A DNA stretch of 59,918 nt from Pseudomonas fluorescens. Lineage in GTDB: Bacteria > Pseudomonadota > Gammaproteobacteria > Pseudomonadales > Pseudomonadaceae. A program made the translations under genes and the position numbers. The notes beneath the pieces are model-generated. The model worked only from the letters and a program-made list of their open reading frames with translations. It searched no databases and was not told where the DNA came from. The DNA lies in contig NZ_LACH01000019.1 in NCBI RefSeq assembly GCF_000968015.1, forward strand, positions 1-59,918, read 5' to 3'. This document shows positions 27,772-36,661 of this stretch, piece by piece. Every line of letters starts with the position of its first letter. Positions within the stretch are counted from its first letter, which is position 1.

Positions 27772-27812
27772 GCTGGTCTTCTTTTCCGAGTTCTGTGTTG
27801 TTTGTTCTGACG

Positions 27813-27880
27813 CTATCGCGAGCAAGCTCGCTCCCACAGGGAAACGCGGTCAAATGTGGGAGCGAGCTTGCTCGCGATTG
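27813..27880. repeat. Inverted pair of REP elements
   Basis: Two REP units between alc and allA inside the urate operon. Such hairpins can protect the upstream mRNA end and set unequal expression. Confidence 0.93.
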
Positions 27881-27890
27881 GGTTCAGCGC

Positions 27891-28886
27891 TTATTTAGCG
27901 ACCTTGCCCAATACCCGCAGGCGGCTCACACCACCATCCGGGAACACGTTCAGGCGGATGTGGGTGATCGGGCCCAGCGCCTTGATCTGCTCGGCGAAGG
28001 TGTGTTCTGCGTGCATTTCCAGTTTCTGCGCCGGCAGCAATTCGCGCCAGAACAGCGATTGGGTTTCGATCTGGCTGTCGGTGCCGCCCTTCACGAAGGC
28101 GCCCTGGATCGAGCAGGTGTCCGGGTAGTTGCCCTTGAAGTGCAGGGTGTCGACGATGACTTTTTCGATCTCACCGGCATGACCCAGCGCGACGATGACC
28201 CAGTCATTGCCTGGCGTGCGACGACGTGCAGTTTCCCAGCCGTCGCCCATGTTGATGCCACGGCCCGGGTTGAGGATGTTGCTCATGCGACCGAAGTGTT
28301 CGTCGGAGCAGGCGAGGGCGCGGCCACCGTTGAGGGCTGCGGCCAGGTCAACTTGCTCGTTGTCGCCGACAGCGGACCAGTCGCGGAACGGAATACCGTA
28401 AACACGCAGACGGGCCACGCCACCATCCGGGTAGATGTTGAAGCGCAGGTGGCTGAACGCCTGGTCGTTGTTGATTTCGTGGTAGTGGTGGCTGTTGCCT
28501 TGCAGCTCGACGGCGGACAGCACTTCAGTCCACTGGGTGTTGTCGTCTGGCTCGCCCGAGGCCAGGAAGCACGCTTCCAGAGAAGCCGACGGCGGGAAGT
28601 TGCCGGTGAAGAATGAAGTGTCGATGTCCACGCCTTTGATCGAACCCGGTACGCCCAGGCGGATCACGGCGCTGTCGTAGCCTTCGAAGCGCTTGCGGCG
28701 CGACTCCCAGCCGTCCATCCACTTGCCGTTGTCATCGAACACGCCCTCCTTCCACACAGCCGGGGTCGGCTGGAACAGGCGGTTGGCATCAGCGAACCAG
28801 TCATCGGTGACCGAGATGATTTTGGTGCCCAGGCGGGCGTCGGCCAGGTTGACGAACTTCTCGAAAGGTACGGCGTAAGCTTTCAT
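27891..28886 (-). CDS. alc: Allantoicase
   Basis: A 331-residue enzyme splitting allantoate into ureidoglycolate and urea. It shows the internal duplication of allantoicases: two jelly-roll repeats, each ending in a similar block ([18 protein letters not shown] near residue 170 and [18 protein letters not shown] near residue 325), with DGWESRRKR and DGWETARRR preceding them. The ATG at 28886 has AAGAAG upstream. It belongs to the leftward operon between uraD and allA and supplies the substrate of AllA. Confidence 0.94.
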   Translation of the reverse strand: MKAYAVPFEKFVNLADARLGTKIISVTDDWFADANRLFQPTPAVWKEGVFDDNGKWMDGWESRRKRFEGYDSAVIRLGVPGSIKGVDIDTSFFTGNFPPSASLEACFLASGEPDDNTQWTEVLSAVELQGNSHHYHEINNDQAFSHLRFNIYPDGGVARLRVYGIPFRDWSAVGDNEQVDLAAALNGGRALACSDEHFGRMSNILNPGRGINMGDGWETARRRTPGNDWVIVALGHAGEIEKVIVDTLHFKGNYPDTCSIQGAFVKGGTDSQIETQSLFWRELLPAQKLEMHAEHTFAEQIKALGPITHIRLNVFPDGGVSRLRVLGKVAK

Positions 28887-28974
28887 TCTTCTTGTCTGCC
28901 TTTAATAAGTTGGCTTGGGATGCTTGCAGTGCCCTGGGTGCTGTGTGCGTTTGAGAGCACTCGGGCAAAGCTCG

Positions 28975-29490
28975 CTATAGGGTCAGTAATCGGAACAGGG
29001 CGATCTTGTTGATCTCCGCCAGCGCGCATTTGAACTCGGTGTCTTCCGGGTTGTGAATGCGCGTTTCGAACGCCGCGAGGATCTGATGCCGGTTGCTGCC
29101 TTTTACCGCCATGATGAAGGGAAACTTGAACTTGGCTTTGTAGGCGTCGTTCAGCTCGGTGAAGCGTTGAAACTCTTCGGCCGTGCATTGGTGAATACCC
29201 GCGCCAGACTGTTCTTCAGTGCTGGCTGCGGTAAGCTGGCCCTGGACGGCGGCTTTGCCGGCCAGGTCCGGGTGGGCGTTGATCAGTGCCAATTGGCTTT
29301 CGTGATCGGCGCTCAACAGGATGTCGCTCATGCGTTGGTGCAGGGTTTCGATCTGGTCGATCGACGCGTCCTGGCCCAGGTCGAAGGCCTTCTCGGCCAC
29401 CCATGGCGAATGTTCGTAGATGTCGGCGAAGGCAGCGACAAACGCGTCGCGGCTCAGGGTCGAGGGCTTCAGGGTTTGGAAGTGGCTCAT
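28975..29490 (-). CDS. uraD: OHCU decarboxylase (UraD)
   Basis: A 171-residue helical enzyme that decarboxylates 2-oxo-4-hydroxy-4-carboxy-5-ureidoimidazoline to S-allantoin. Active-site motifs are HPDL (His 67 region, INAHPDLAGKAA) and STEEQSGAG, plus the FPFIMAVKGSNRHQIL helix. The ATG at 29490 overlaps the puuE stop in ATGA, so both are translationally coupled. Together with PuuD and HiuH it makes the stereospecific urate-to-allantoin route complete. Confidence 0.94.
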   Translation of the reverse strand: MSHFQTLKPSTLSRDAFVAAFADIYEHSPWVAEKAFDLGQDASIDQIETLHQRMSDILLSADHESQLALINAHPDLAGKAAVQGQLTAASTEEQSGAGIHQCTAEEFQRFTELNDAYKAKFKFPFIMAVKGSNRHQILAAFETRIHNPEDTEFKCALAEINKIALFRLLTL

Positions 29491-30413
29491 TTCGCGGCCC
29501 CTTGGTACGGGTGGGTTTCGTGCCAGTGGCGAGCGATGTCGACGCGACGGCTGAACCACACCTGTTCATGACTTTTAGCGTATTCGATAAAGCGTTTGAG
29601 CGAGGCCAGACGCGCCGGACGGCCGATCAGACGGCAGTGCAGGCCGATCGACAGCATCTTCGGTGCGTCGGCACCTTCGGCGTACAGCACGTCGAATGCG
29701 TCTTTGAGGTATTCAAAGAAGTCGTCGCCCTTGTTGAAACCCTGGACCTGGGTGAAGCGCATGTCGTTGGTGTCCAGCGTGTACGGAATCACCAGGTGCG
29801 GCTTGCCGGTCGGGTTGTTCGGTTCCCAGTAGGGCAGGTCGTCGTCGTAGGTGTCGCAGTCGTAGAGGAAACCGCCTTCTTCCATCACCAGACGACGGGT
29901 GTTCGGGCCAGTGCGGCCGGTGTACCAGCCCAGTGGGCGCTCGCCGGTGATTTCGGTGAGGACGCGGATCGCTTCGAGCATGTGCTCGCGTTCCTGCGCT
30001 TCGTCCATGTACTGGTAGTCGATCCAGCGATAGCCGTGGCTGCAGATCTCGTGGCCGGCATCGACCATCGCACGGATCACGTCCGGGTGACGCTGGGCGG
30101 CCATAGCGACGGCGAAGATGGTCAGCGGAATGTCGAATTCCTTGAACAGTTTCAGAATCCGCCAGACGCCGGCACGGCTGCCATACTCGTAAAGGGATTC
30201 CATGCTCATGTTGCGCGCGCCTTGCAGCGGCTGCGCCGAGACCATTTCCGAAAGGAAGGCTTCGGATTCTTTATCGCCGTGCAGGATATTGCGCTCGCCG
30301 CCTTCTTCGTAATTGAGCACGAAGGACAAGGCGATGCGGGCATTGCCCGGCCAGTGTGGGTGAGGAGGGTTACTGCCGTAACCGATCAGGTCGCGTGGGT
30401 AGTCAGCGCTCAC
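29487..30413 (-). CDS. puuE: Allantoinase PuuE (polysaccharide deacetylase-type)
   Basis: A 308-residue enzyme hydrolysing allantoin to allantoate. This is the NodB/polysaccharide deacetylase-fold allantoinase of pseudomonads, not the amidohydrolase AllB. Motifs: NYEEGGERNILHGD near residue 33, GHEICSHGYRW (about 125) and LGWYTGRTGPNTRRL. The start is GTG 30413 with AAGGAAG 8 bases upstream (VSADYPRDLIGYG); more upstream frame carries the promoter. It is the first gene of the leftward operon, with a promoter and palindromic operator about 100 bases upstream. Confidence 0.94.
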   Translation of the reverse strand: MSADYPRDLIGYGSNPPHPHWPGNARIALSFVLNYEEGGERNILHGDKESEAFLSEMVSAQPLQGARNMSMESLYEYGSRAGVWRILKLFKEFDIPLTIFAVAMAAQRHPDVIRAMVDAGHEICSHGYRWIDYQYMDEAQEREHMLEAIRVLTEITGERPLGWYTGRTGPNTRRLVMEEGGFLYDCDTYDDDLPYWEPNNPTGKPHLVIPYTLDTNDMRFTQVQGFNKGDDFFEYLKDAFDVLYAEGADAPKMLSIGLHCRLIGRPARLASLKRFIEYAKSHEQVWFSRRVDIARHWHETHPYQGAAK

Positions 30414-30510
30414 TGCAGTCTTCCTTCTTATTCGTTCGACTTGTTCAAGGTCAGGGTTGTGTGGCGGCCTGGCGGTTTGATGACAGGCTGGCGTCACAGC
30501 GATGGGCTGA

Positions 30511-30539
30511 TTGTATACAACTTTATATTCACTTTGTAA
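30511..30539 (-). promoter_or_regulatory. puuE operon promoter overlapped by palindromic operator TTGTATACAA
   Basis: Minus-strand -35 TTACAA (30534-30539) and -10 TATACA (30512-30517), 16 bases apart. The -10 lies inside the palindrome TTGTATACAA (30511-30520), which fits the GTMKAC core of FadR-type GntR regulators. Binding would block the polymerase. Confidence 0.62.
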
Positions 30540-30704
30540 GCCTGTTTTTTTGCATTTTTCACTGACGGTCATCTTCACATGTTATTGCAAGAAACCTGCC
30601 TGATTGGTCAGCTAATGGATGGAAGGTCCTTTGATCCTATGGCTCGGTGGCAGATTCGCCGGGAATCCCTGAATGACGGGCATAGCGCTAAAAATCTCGT
30701 TTTT

Positions 30705-30716
30705 ATTGTGTACAAT
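30705..30716 (+). promoter_or_regulatory. Second purine-regulon-type operator before hiuH
   Basis: The palindrome ATTGTGTACAAT differs by one base from the puuE operator core and contains a TACAAT -10-like hexamer reading towards hiuH. It lies about 130 bases before the gene. The intervening sequence (30540-30846) shows no other gene I can support. Confidence 0.5.
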
Positions 30717-30846
30717 TTTTATGAAAAGTGTCTTAATCAGTCGCTCGCCGCAGCGTTTCGTGCTCCGAATCGGTGCGGTCTCCTTTTCAACTGACTTCGG
30801 GAGGCGCGAGGTCTGACTGCTCCACGCAGGCAGGCGCGCAGAATCA

Positions 30847-31200
30847 ATGGGACGTTTGACTACTCACGTTTTAGACGCTGCACATGGTTGCCCGGGCAGC
30901 TCGATCAAGGTCGAGTTGTATCGCGTTGAAGGTTCGCAGCTGGAATTGGTCGCCACTGCGATAACCAACAGCGACGGCCGTGTCGATGCACCGCTGCTGC
31001 AAGGTGATGACTACCGTTCCGGGGTCTATCAGGTTCAGTTTCATGCGGGCGATTACTACCGCGCCCGTGGCGTTCAGCTGCCGGAACCGGCGTTTCTGGA
31101 TGTGGTGGTGCTGCGTTTTGGCATCTCTGCGGAACAGGATCACTACCACGTGCCGTTGCTGATTTCGCCTTACAGCTATTCGACCTACAGAGGAAGCTAG
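30847..31200 (+). CDS. uraH: 5-hydroxyisourate hydrolase (transthyretin-like)
   Basis: A 117-residue HIUase converting 5-hydroxyisourate to OHCU, between PuuD and UraD in the pathway. It has the family N terminus (LTTHVLDAAHGCPGSSIKVELYRVEG), an RVDAP-type loop and the diagnostic C terminus YRGS. The catalytic His10 region and the C-terminal tetrapeptide are both present. It is divergent from puuE, sharing a 433-base control region. A terminator follows directly. Confidence 0.95.
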   Translation: MGRLTTHVLDAAHGCPGSSIKVELYRVEGSQLELVATAITNSDGRVDAPLLQGDDYRSGVYQVQFHAGDYYRARGVQLPEPAFLDVVVLRFGISAEQDHYHVPLLISPYSYSTYRGS

Positions 31201-31245
31201 GACTTTCCCCCCAAAAATCCTGTGCATATAGCTTCTTTGGTCTTT

Positions 31246-31273
31246 CGCCCGCTCACACTGCGGGCTTTTTTTT
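31246..31273 (+). terminator. Rho-independent terminator after uraH
   Basis: Stem GCCCGC/GCGGGC with loop TCACACT and eight T immediately after. Confidence 0.88.
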
Positions 31274-31281
31274 GCCTGTAG

Positions 31282-31375
31282 AAAAGTCAAAAGATCGCAG
31301 CCTTCGGCAGCTCCTACATGGAAACGCATTCCCCCTGTAGGAGCTGTCGAGTGCAACGAGGCTGCGATCTTTTGC
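31282..31375. repeat. Inverted repeat of the GTAGGAGCTGTCGAG / GCTGCGATCTTTTG type
   Basis: Two copies of the second repeat family in opposite orientation between the convergent uraH and LysE-family genes. The two arms differ (CCTTCGG versus TCGAGTG), so the match is partial. Confidence 0.82.
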
Positions 31376-31377
31376 TC

Positions 31378-32004
31378 TTAGCGGCTCAACAGAGACGCAG
31401 CGCCCGCACCACTGAACAACCCCGCACTCACCCGGTTAAACCAGCTCTGCCCCTTGCCGCTGCGCAGATACCGCGCCGCACCATGGGCACCCAGCCCATA
31501 AGCCAACTTGCACAGCAAATCCAGCACGGTCCAGGTCGCAATCATTACCAGCAACTGCGGCAGGAACGGCTGCTCGGCACTGAGGAACTGCGGGAGGAAA
31601 GCGGCGAAGAACAGAATGTCTTTCGGGTTGCTGGCGCCCAACATGAAGGCGCGCCCGAACAGTGCGCGAAAGCGTGGCACTGGCGCAGCCTGGGGCACTT
31701 CAGCGCCGTGGGAGGGCTGACGCGATTGCTGCCAGCTCTGCCAGGCCAGATAGAACAGGTACAGCGCCCCGACGATCTTCAAGGCACTGAACAACTGTTC
31801 CGACGCCAGCAGCAAGGCGCCCAAACCCAGCGCCGACGCACTGAGCAAGCAGATCGACGCAATCACGCCCCCCAGAAACGCCGGGTAAGAACGACGCAAA
31901 CCGTAATTCAGACTGTTGCTGATCATCAGCAAAGACAGTGGCCCCGGGATCAGGATTACCACCAGCGCAGCGCCGCTGAACAGCAGCCAGGTTTCCAGAC
32001 TCAT
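31378..32004 (-). CDS. LysE/RhtB-family amino acid exporter
   Basis: A 208-residue inner-membrane protein with about six membrane segments, starting MSLETWLLFSGAALVVILIPGPLSLLMISNSLNYG, the characteristic PGP-containing N terminus of the RhtB/LysE family. GASNPKDILFFAAFLPQFL is the second family motif (about 133). It should export an amino acid or homoserine lactone-like molecule. The ATG at 32004 follows GGAGGAAAG. It lies between purine genes but has no evident link to them. Confidence 0.9.
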   Translation of the reverse strand: MSLETWLLFSGAALVVILIPGPLSLLMISNSLNYGLRRSYPAFLGGVIASICLLSASALGLGALLLASEQLFSALKIVGALYLFYLAWQSWQQSRQPSHGAEVPQAAPVPRFRALFGRAFMLGASNPKDILFFAAFLPQFLSAEQPFLPQLLVMIATWTVLDLLCKLAYGLGAHGAARYLRSGKGQSWFNRVSAGLFSGAGAASLLSR

Positions 32005-32083
32005 CACTTTCCTCCATTTGCACAAAAGCCTCACCCGACGGGGTGAGGCTGTTTTGAAACACTGTTTTTGAAACGTAGACGGC

Positions 32084-33433
32084 TTACAAGAAAATGAACT
32101 TGGCGATGAAGATCGCGCAGAGCACCCACAAACTCACGGAAATTTCCTTGTGCTTACCGGTACAGGCTTTCAGCACCACATACGTGATAAAGCCCAGCGC
32201 GATGCCGTCGGCGACCGAGAAGGTCAGCGGCATCATGATCGCGGTAACGATCGCCGGAATGCTGTCGGTCGCTTCGTCCCATTCGATGTGCGCCATGCCG
32301 CCCATCATCAGCATCGCCACATAAATCAGCGCACCGGCGGTTGCGTAAGCGGGAATCATGCCAGCCAGCGGTGCGAAAAACATTGCCGCAATAAATAGCA
32401 CACCTACGGTCACGGCGGTAAGACCAGTCCGACCACCAGCGGCTACACCCGCGGCACTTTCCACGTAGCTGGTGACCGGCGGAACACCGACCATTGCACC
32501 GAATACGCTGGAAGCACTGTCAGCTTTCAGGGCACGGGAGAGGTTTTCGATCTTGCCATCCGCGTTCACCAGGCCGGCGCGCTGGGCGACGCCCATCAGG
32601 GTGCCGGCGGTGTCGAACATGTGCACGAAGAGGAAGGCCAGCACCACGCTGATCATGCTGACGTTGAACACGCCGGCGATGTCCATGGCCATCCAGGTCG
32701 GTGCCAGGCTCGGCGGGGCGGACATGATGCCCTCGTAGTGCACGAGGCCCAGGCCCCAACCCGCCAGGGTAACGGTGATGATGCTGATGAGAATCGCGCC
32801 AAACACTTTGTGGTAGCTGAGTACCGCGATCATCAGGAAGCAGATGGCTGCCAGTAGCGGGCCAGGTTCGCGCAGGGAGCCGAGCTTGATCAGGGTGGCC
32901 GGGCTGTCGACCACGATGCCCGCGGTTTTCAAGCCAATCAGCCCCAGAAACAGACCCACACCGGCGCCCATGGCAAAGCGCAAGCTCACCGGGATGCTAT
33001 TGAGCAGCCATTCGCGGATCCGGGAAAAGGTCAGAAACATGAACAACACACCGGAAACAAACACCGCGCCAAGGGCGGTTTCCCAGTTGTAGCCCATGGT
33101 ACCGACCACGGTGTAGGTGAAGAAGGCGTTCAGGCCCATGCCCGGCGCCAGGCCGACCGGCCAGTTGGCGTACAGACCCATCAACAGGCAACCCAGCGCG
33201 GCGGCGATGCAGGTGGCGACGAACGCGGCACCGTGATCGATCCCGGCGTCGGCCATGATGTTGGGGTTGACGAAGATGATGTAGGCCATGGTGATGAAGG
33301 TTGTCAGACCGGCAATCAACTCGGTCTTCACCGTGGTGCCATGCAAGCTGAGTTTGAAGATGCGCTCCAGCCAACCATTGCGTAATGGTGGCGAGAGTTC
33401 CAGCGTCGGGGCTTCGGATTTGCGGCTTTCCAC
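32084..33433 (-). CDS. AzgA-family purine (adenine/guanine/hypoxanthine) permease
   Basis: A 449-residue inner-membrane symporter with about 12 membrane segments. The AzgA branch of NCS2 is recognised from TTFITMAYIIFVNPNIMADAG, VGLAPGMGLNAFFTYTVV and SSVFGAMVGVPPVTSYVESAAGVAAGGRTGL. It starts at GTG 33433 with GAGGAG upstream. Its promoter carries the same TTGTATACAA palindrome as the puuE operon, so it should be co-regulated with urate degradation and would feed it with hypoxanthine or guanine. Confidence 0.92.
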   Translation of the reverse strand: MESRKSEAPTLELSPPLRNGWLERIFKLSLHGTTVKTELIAGLTTFITMAYIIFVNPNIMADAGIDHGAAFVATCIAAALGCLLMGLYANWPVGLAPGMGLNAFFTYTVVGTMGYNWETALGAVFVSGVLFMFLTFSRIREWLLNSIPVSLRFAMGAGVGLFLGLIGLKTAGIVVDSPATLIKLGSLREPGPLLAAICFLMIAVLSYHKVFGAILISIITVTLAGWGLGLVHYEGIMSAPPSLAPTWMAMDIAGVFNVSMISVVLAFLFVHMFDTAGTLMGVAQRAGLVNADGKIENLSRALKADSASSVFGAMVGVPPVTSYVESAAGVAAGGRTGLTAVTVGVLFIAAMFFAPLAGMIPAYATAGALIYVAMLMMGGMAHIEWDEATDSIPAIVTAIMMPLTFSVADGIALGFITYVVLKACTGKHKEISVSLWVLCAIFIAKFIFL

Positions 33434-33552
33434 AGCGAGTACTCCTCAAGAGTTTTATTGTTATTTCCAGGGCCGGACCCATGAGGGTGGCAGCGACCCT
33501 TTGAGGTGCTTGCGAATTTGTTGACCGCTTGGTCAGGAACTCGCACGAAGTG

Positions 33553-33605
33553 GATTATGCTTTTGTATACAAATAAAGCAAATAATGTTTTTGATTTTGT
33601 AGACG
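33553..33605 (-). promoter_or_regulatory. AzgA-type permease promoter with TTGTATACAA operator
   Basis: Minus-strand -35 TTGCTT (33576-33581) and -10 CATAAT (33554-33559) are 16 bases apart, and TTGTATACAA (33563-33572) occupies the spacer. A further GTCTAC core lies at 33599-33604, upstream of the -35. The position suggests repression by the regulator of the puuE operon. Confidence 0.6.
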
Positions 33606-33660
33606 AAAAGTTTGGCAATAGGGATATATCGGCTGTGAAGACGCCTTCGTCGGAACGCCG

Positions 33661-33724
33661 CCCGGAGCAGGCTCGCTCCTACAGTTGAGCGCATTCCCCT
33701 GTGGGAGCGAGCCTGCTCGCGATG
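33661..33724. repeat. Inverted pair of REP elements
   Basis: One REP unit is intact (TGTGGGAGCGAGCCTGCTCGCGATGG) and its partner is decayed at the distal end. Confidence 0.85.
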
Positions 33725-33736
33725 GATTTTCAGAGA

Positions 33737-34180
33737 TCAGATTTTTTGTTGGTTCTCGCCAAGTGCAAGATTCACCGCCAGCCAGCCATTCACCGCCGTC
33801 TCCCCAGCCTCGGCAAACACCCGCTCCAGTAATTTCACCTGCTCACGCCGCAACGACTGCTCGAAACGCGCGCCATCGTCGGTTAGCTCCAACAGCCGCT
33901 TACGCTTGTCGGTCTGGGACGCGACACTGTTCACCAGATGCATTTCCACCAATTGACGCAGCGGAATGTTCAGCGCCTGCTTCGTCACCCCGAGCAATGC
34001 CAACAGCTCCTTGACGCTCAAATTCGGGTAGCGCGCGATGAAAAACACAATGCGTTGATGCACCCGGCTCAAGCCACGGCGCTCGAGCATTTCGTCGGCT
34101 TTCGCGGTGAATGCCTGGTAACCGAAGAAAAACGCTTCCATCGCCTGTTGCTGAGTCGCGGGGTTTTTAAGGTCAAGCAT
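33737..34180 (-). CDS. MarR-family transcriptional regulator
   Basis: A 147-residue winged-helix protein: recognition region NLSVKELLALLGVTKQALNIPLRQLVEMHLV (about 58) and wing TDKRKRLLELTDDGARF. No redox-type N-terminal cysteine is present, unlike OhrR. It diverges from the aminotransferase at 34262 with an 81-base gap, so it is the likely repressor of that gene. Ligand unknown. Confidence 0.88.
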   Translation of the reverse strand: MLDLKNPATQQQAMEAFFFGYQAFTAKADEMLERRGLSRVHQRIVFFIARYPNLSVKELLALLGVTKQALNIPLRQLVEMHLVNSVASQTDKRKRLLELTDDGARFEQSLRREQVKLLERVFAEAGETAVNGWLAVNLALGENQQKI

Positions 34181-34261
34181 ATTGACGTATCCGTTCGGTC
34201 TGTCGTAATTTCGGTCAACCAGTTTGACTCATTTCCCTCAGGCCTCGCTACCGGTGACCCC

Positions 34262-35428
34262 ATGGCATTTTCCGAACGTATCTCGCGTCTTAAAAGTTCT
34301 TTGATCCGTGAAATCCTCGCCGCTGCCCAGCGCCCGGAAGTGATGTCATTCGCTGGCGGCTTGCCGGCCGAAGCCATGCTGCCGAAAGTCGAGTGGGCCG
34401 ACATGCCGCTGTCCATGGGCCAATACGGCATGAGCGAAGGTGAGCCTGCGTTGCGTGAAGCGCTGGCAGCAGAGGCGCGGGCGCTGGGTGTACCCTGCGA
34501 GGCGAGTCAGGTGTTGGTGGTCAGCGGCTCCCAGCAAACCCTCGATCTGGCGGCCAAGCTGTACATCGACAACGGCACCGAGATTTTGCTCGAAGCGCCA
34601 ACTTATCTGGCGGCGTTGCAGATTTTTCAGCTGTTCGGCGCCGACTGCATCACTGTCCCGCTGGAGGCTGATGGCCCGAACCTGGCTCAGTTGCGTACTC
34701 GTCTGGAAAAACACCGTCCGGCGTTCATCTACCTGATCCCGACTTTTCAGAATCCTTCGGCCGTGCGCTACAGCGAAGCCAAGCGCGATGCCGTGGCAGC
34801 CTTGCTGGATGAGTTCGGCGTGACCTTGGTCGAAGACGAGCCTTACCGCGAGCTGACCTTCGACGGTGGTAGTGCCACGCCAATTGTCAGTCGCTTGAAA
34901 AAGGCCAGCTGGATCTACACCGGCACCGTGTCGAAAACCCTGCTGCCCGGACTGCGAGTCGGCTATCTGATCGCCAGTCCGGATCTCTTTCCGCACTTGC
35001 TGAAACTCAAGCAATCGGCCGACCTGCACACCAATCGCGTGGGCCAGTGGCAAGCGCTGCAGTGGATCGGCACCGACAAATTCCAGCATCACTTGAGCGA
35101 GCTGCGGGACTTCTACCGGGTTCGTCGGGACGCGTTCCAGTCAGCCCTGGAAACGCATTTTGCGGATTTGGCGGACTGGAACGTGCCGCAGGGCGGGCTG
35201 TTTTTCTGGCTGACTCTCAAGCAGCCGCTGGACACGCGTACGTTGCTCAAGGCTGCACTGGCAACGGATGTGGCGTTCATGCCGGGCGAACCGTTCTTCC
35301 CTGAACCGGACAACAATCCGGGGCATTTGCGCCTGAACTTCAGCCACATCGACCCGGCACGGCTGGACGAAGGGCTCAAAAGGCTGGCAGCGGTGGTGCG
35401 CCAGGCGCAGGCTGCGCAAGCTGCCTGA
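34262..35428 (+). CDS. PLP-dependent aminotransferase, fold type I (2-aminoadipate/KAT-like)
   Basis: A 388-residue class I/II aminotransferase. Lys225 in TGTVSKTLLPGLRVGY is the Schiff-base lysine; Asn164 (FQNPSAVRY), Asp192 (VEDEPYREL) and Arg232 complete the cofactor site. The N terminus (ISRLKSSLIREILAAAQRPEVMSFAGGLPAEAMLP) is like LysN and kynurenine-type aminotransferases without a GntR domain. The ATG at 34262 is preferred; a long upstream frame overlaps the MarR gene. A terminator follows at 35445. Substrate is open. Confidence 0.88.
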   Translation: MAFSERISRLKSSLIREILAAAQRPEVMSFAGGLPAEAMLPKVEWADMPLSMGQYGMSEGEPALREALAAEARALGVPCEASQVLVVSGSQQTLDLAAKLYIDNGTEILLEAPTYLAALQIFQLFGADCITVPLEADGPNLAQLRTRLEKHRPAFIYLIPTFQNPSAVRYSEAKRDAVAALLDEFGVTLVEDEPYRELTFDGGSATPIVSRLKKASWIYTGTVSKTLLPGLRVGYLIASPDLFPHLLKLKQSADLHTNRVGQWQALQWIGTDKFQHHLSELRDFYRVRRDAFQSALETHFADLADWNVPQGGLFFWLTLKQPLDTRTLLKAALATDVAFMPGEPFFPEPDNNPGHLRLNFSHIDPARLDEGLKRLAAVVRQAQAAQAA

Positions 35429-35444
35429 GGGCAGAAACAAATAA

Positions 35445-35469
35445 ACCGGCTCTGGGGCCGGTTTTTTTT
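35445..35469 (+). terminator. Rho-independent terminator after the aminotransferase
   Basis: Stem ACCGGC/GCCGGT with a TCTGGG loop and a run of eight T. Confidence 0.85.
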
Positions 35470-35500
35470 GGTCTGGATTTTGTGGCGCCTGGGCCGGCCT

Positions 35501-35594
35501 CTTCGCGAGCAAGCTCGCTCCCACAGGGGATCAGCGTTGATCACAGATCTTCATCATCCCACAAACCACTGTGGGAGCGAGCTTGCTCGCGATG
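35501..35594. repeat. Inverted pair of REP elements
   Basis: Two REP units around a 40-base loop between the convergent aminotransferase and GST-like genes. Confidence 0.9.
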
Positions 35595-35620
35595 AGGTCA
35601 TCAGCCCCAGCACAAAACCA

Positions 35621-35992
35621 TCAGGCAGCAGCAAACCGCTTGTCCAGGTAATCGATGATCACCTTGGACTCATACATCCAGGTCGTCTGGCCATTCTCTT
35701 CGATGCGCAGGCACGGCACCTTGATCTTGCCGCCCTGTTCCAGCAGGGCCTGGCGATCCTGTTCGTTGTTCTTCGCGTCGCGCAGCGTCACCGGCACGTT
35801 CAAGCGGCGCAGGGTGCGGCGGGTTTTCACGCAGAACGGGCAAGCGTGGAACTGATACAGGGTCAGGCCCTTGGCAGCCGTGTTGACCTGCGCCTGAACC
35901 TCGGCAGGGCGCTGCTTTTTGCCGGGGCGGGTAATGAAGTCGATGAAGATGATCAGTTGGCCAAGGCCGACACGAAGCGCTTTAACGAACAC
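35621..35992 (-). CDS. Membrane-anchored glutaredoxin/GST N-domain protein
   Basis: A 123-residue thioredoxin-fold protein with the redox motif CPFC (YQFHACPFCVKTRRTLRRL, about 53-56) and the cis-Pro loop IKVPCLRIEENG. It ends with a GST-type ESKVIIDYLDKRF helix. The N terminus is a hydrophobic stretch (VGLGQLIIFIDFI), a possible anchor. I choose GTG 35992 with GAGG 9 bases upstream (VFVKALRVGLGQL); the longer frame has no support. It should reduce disulfides or glutathionylated proteins. It lies 100 bases after folE on the same strand. Confidence 0.85.
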   Translation of the reverse strand: MFVKALRVGLGQLIIFIDFITRPGKKQRPAEVQAQVNTAAKGLTLYQFHACPFCVKTRRTLRRLNVPVTLRDAKNNEQDRQALLEQGGKIKVPCLRIEENGQTTWMYESKVIIDYLDKRFAAA

Positions 35993-36059
35993 GGTATAAG
36001 CCTCACAAGGGCAAACAGAAGGCGCGCAGCTTACCTGATTTTTCACAGGCGAAAAAAAA

Positions 36060-36080
36060 CCGGCGATGAATGCCGGTTTT
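36060..36080. terminator. Terminator after folE
   Basis: Stem ACCGGC/GCCGGT with loop GATGAAT, flanked by A8 and T4 runs. It is stronger in the minus direction (U8), matching folE. Confidence 0.8.
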
Positions 36081-36093
36081 CTTCTGCTGCGAA

Positions 36094-36654
36094 TTACTTG
36101 ATCAGGCTGAGAAACTCGCTGCGGGTGGCCGCGTTTTCGCGGAACTCACCCAGCATCACCGACGTGATCATCGACGAATTCTGTTTCTCCACACCGCGCA
36201 TCATCATGCACATGTGCTTGGCCTCGATCACCACTGCAACGCCCAGGGCGCCGGTGACTTGCTGGACCGCATCGGCGATCTGGCGGCTGAGGTTTTCCTG
36301 GATCTGCAGGCGGCGGGCGTACATATCGACGATCCGCGCGACTTTCGACAGGCCCAATACCTTGCCGCTCGGGATGTAGGCGACGTGAGCCTTGCCGATA
36401 AACGGCAGCAGGTGGTGTTCGCACAACGAGTAGAGCTCGATGTCCTTCACCAGCACCATTTCGCTGTTGTCGGAGCTGAACAAGGCACCATTGGTGACCT
36501 CTTCCAGTGTCTGTTCATAACCGCGGCAGAGGTACTGCATGGCTTTGGCGGCACGTTTTGGCGTGTCGAGCAGGCCCTCGCGGGAGACGTCCTCGCCCAA
36601 TTGGCCGAGAATCGCGGTGTAGTTCTGTTCCAGTGTCACAGAGGCTGATTCCAT
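36094..36654 (-). CDS. folE: GTP cyclohydrolase I FolE
   Basis: A 186-residue enzyme making dihydroneopterin triphosphate from GTP for folate synthesis. Zinc and active-site residues are in [20 protein letters not shown] (Cys, His, His) and [17 protein letters not shown] (second Cys). Length suits the short type I enzymes. The ATG at 36654 is just 8 bases from the stop of the integrase remnant, so the native upstream region of folE has been replaced by phage DNA. folE is now downstream of the prophage lyase gene on the same strand. Confidence 0.95.
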   Translation of the reverse strand: MESASVTLEQNYTAILGQLGEDVSREGLLDTPKRAAKAMQYLCRGYEQTLEEVTNGALFSSDNSEMVLVKDIELYSLCEHHLLPFIGKAHVAYIPSGKVLGLSKVARIVDMYARRLQIQENLSRQIADAVQQVTGALGVAVVIEAKHMCMMMRGVEKQNSSMITSVMLGEFRENAATRSEFLSLIK

Positions 36655-36661
36655 ACGGGTT

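Noticed and set aside
27772..27837. Upstream extension of allA reading MGASLLAIA
   Set aside because: The extension is the translation of a REP unit, a common false start in this window. The ATG at 27771 is normal for AllA.
30579..30794. 71-codon frame between puuE and uraH
   Set aside because: No ribosome site, no similarity, and it covers the operator-bearing control region. Treated as non-coding.
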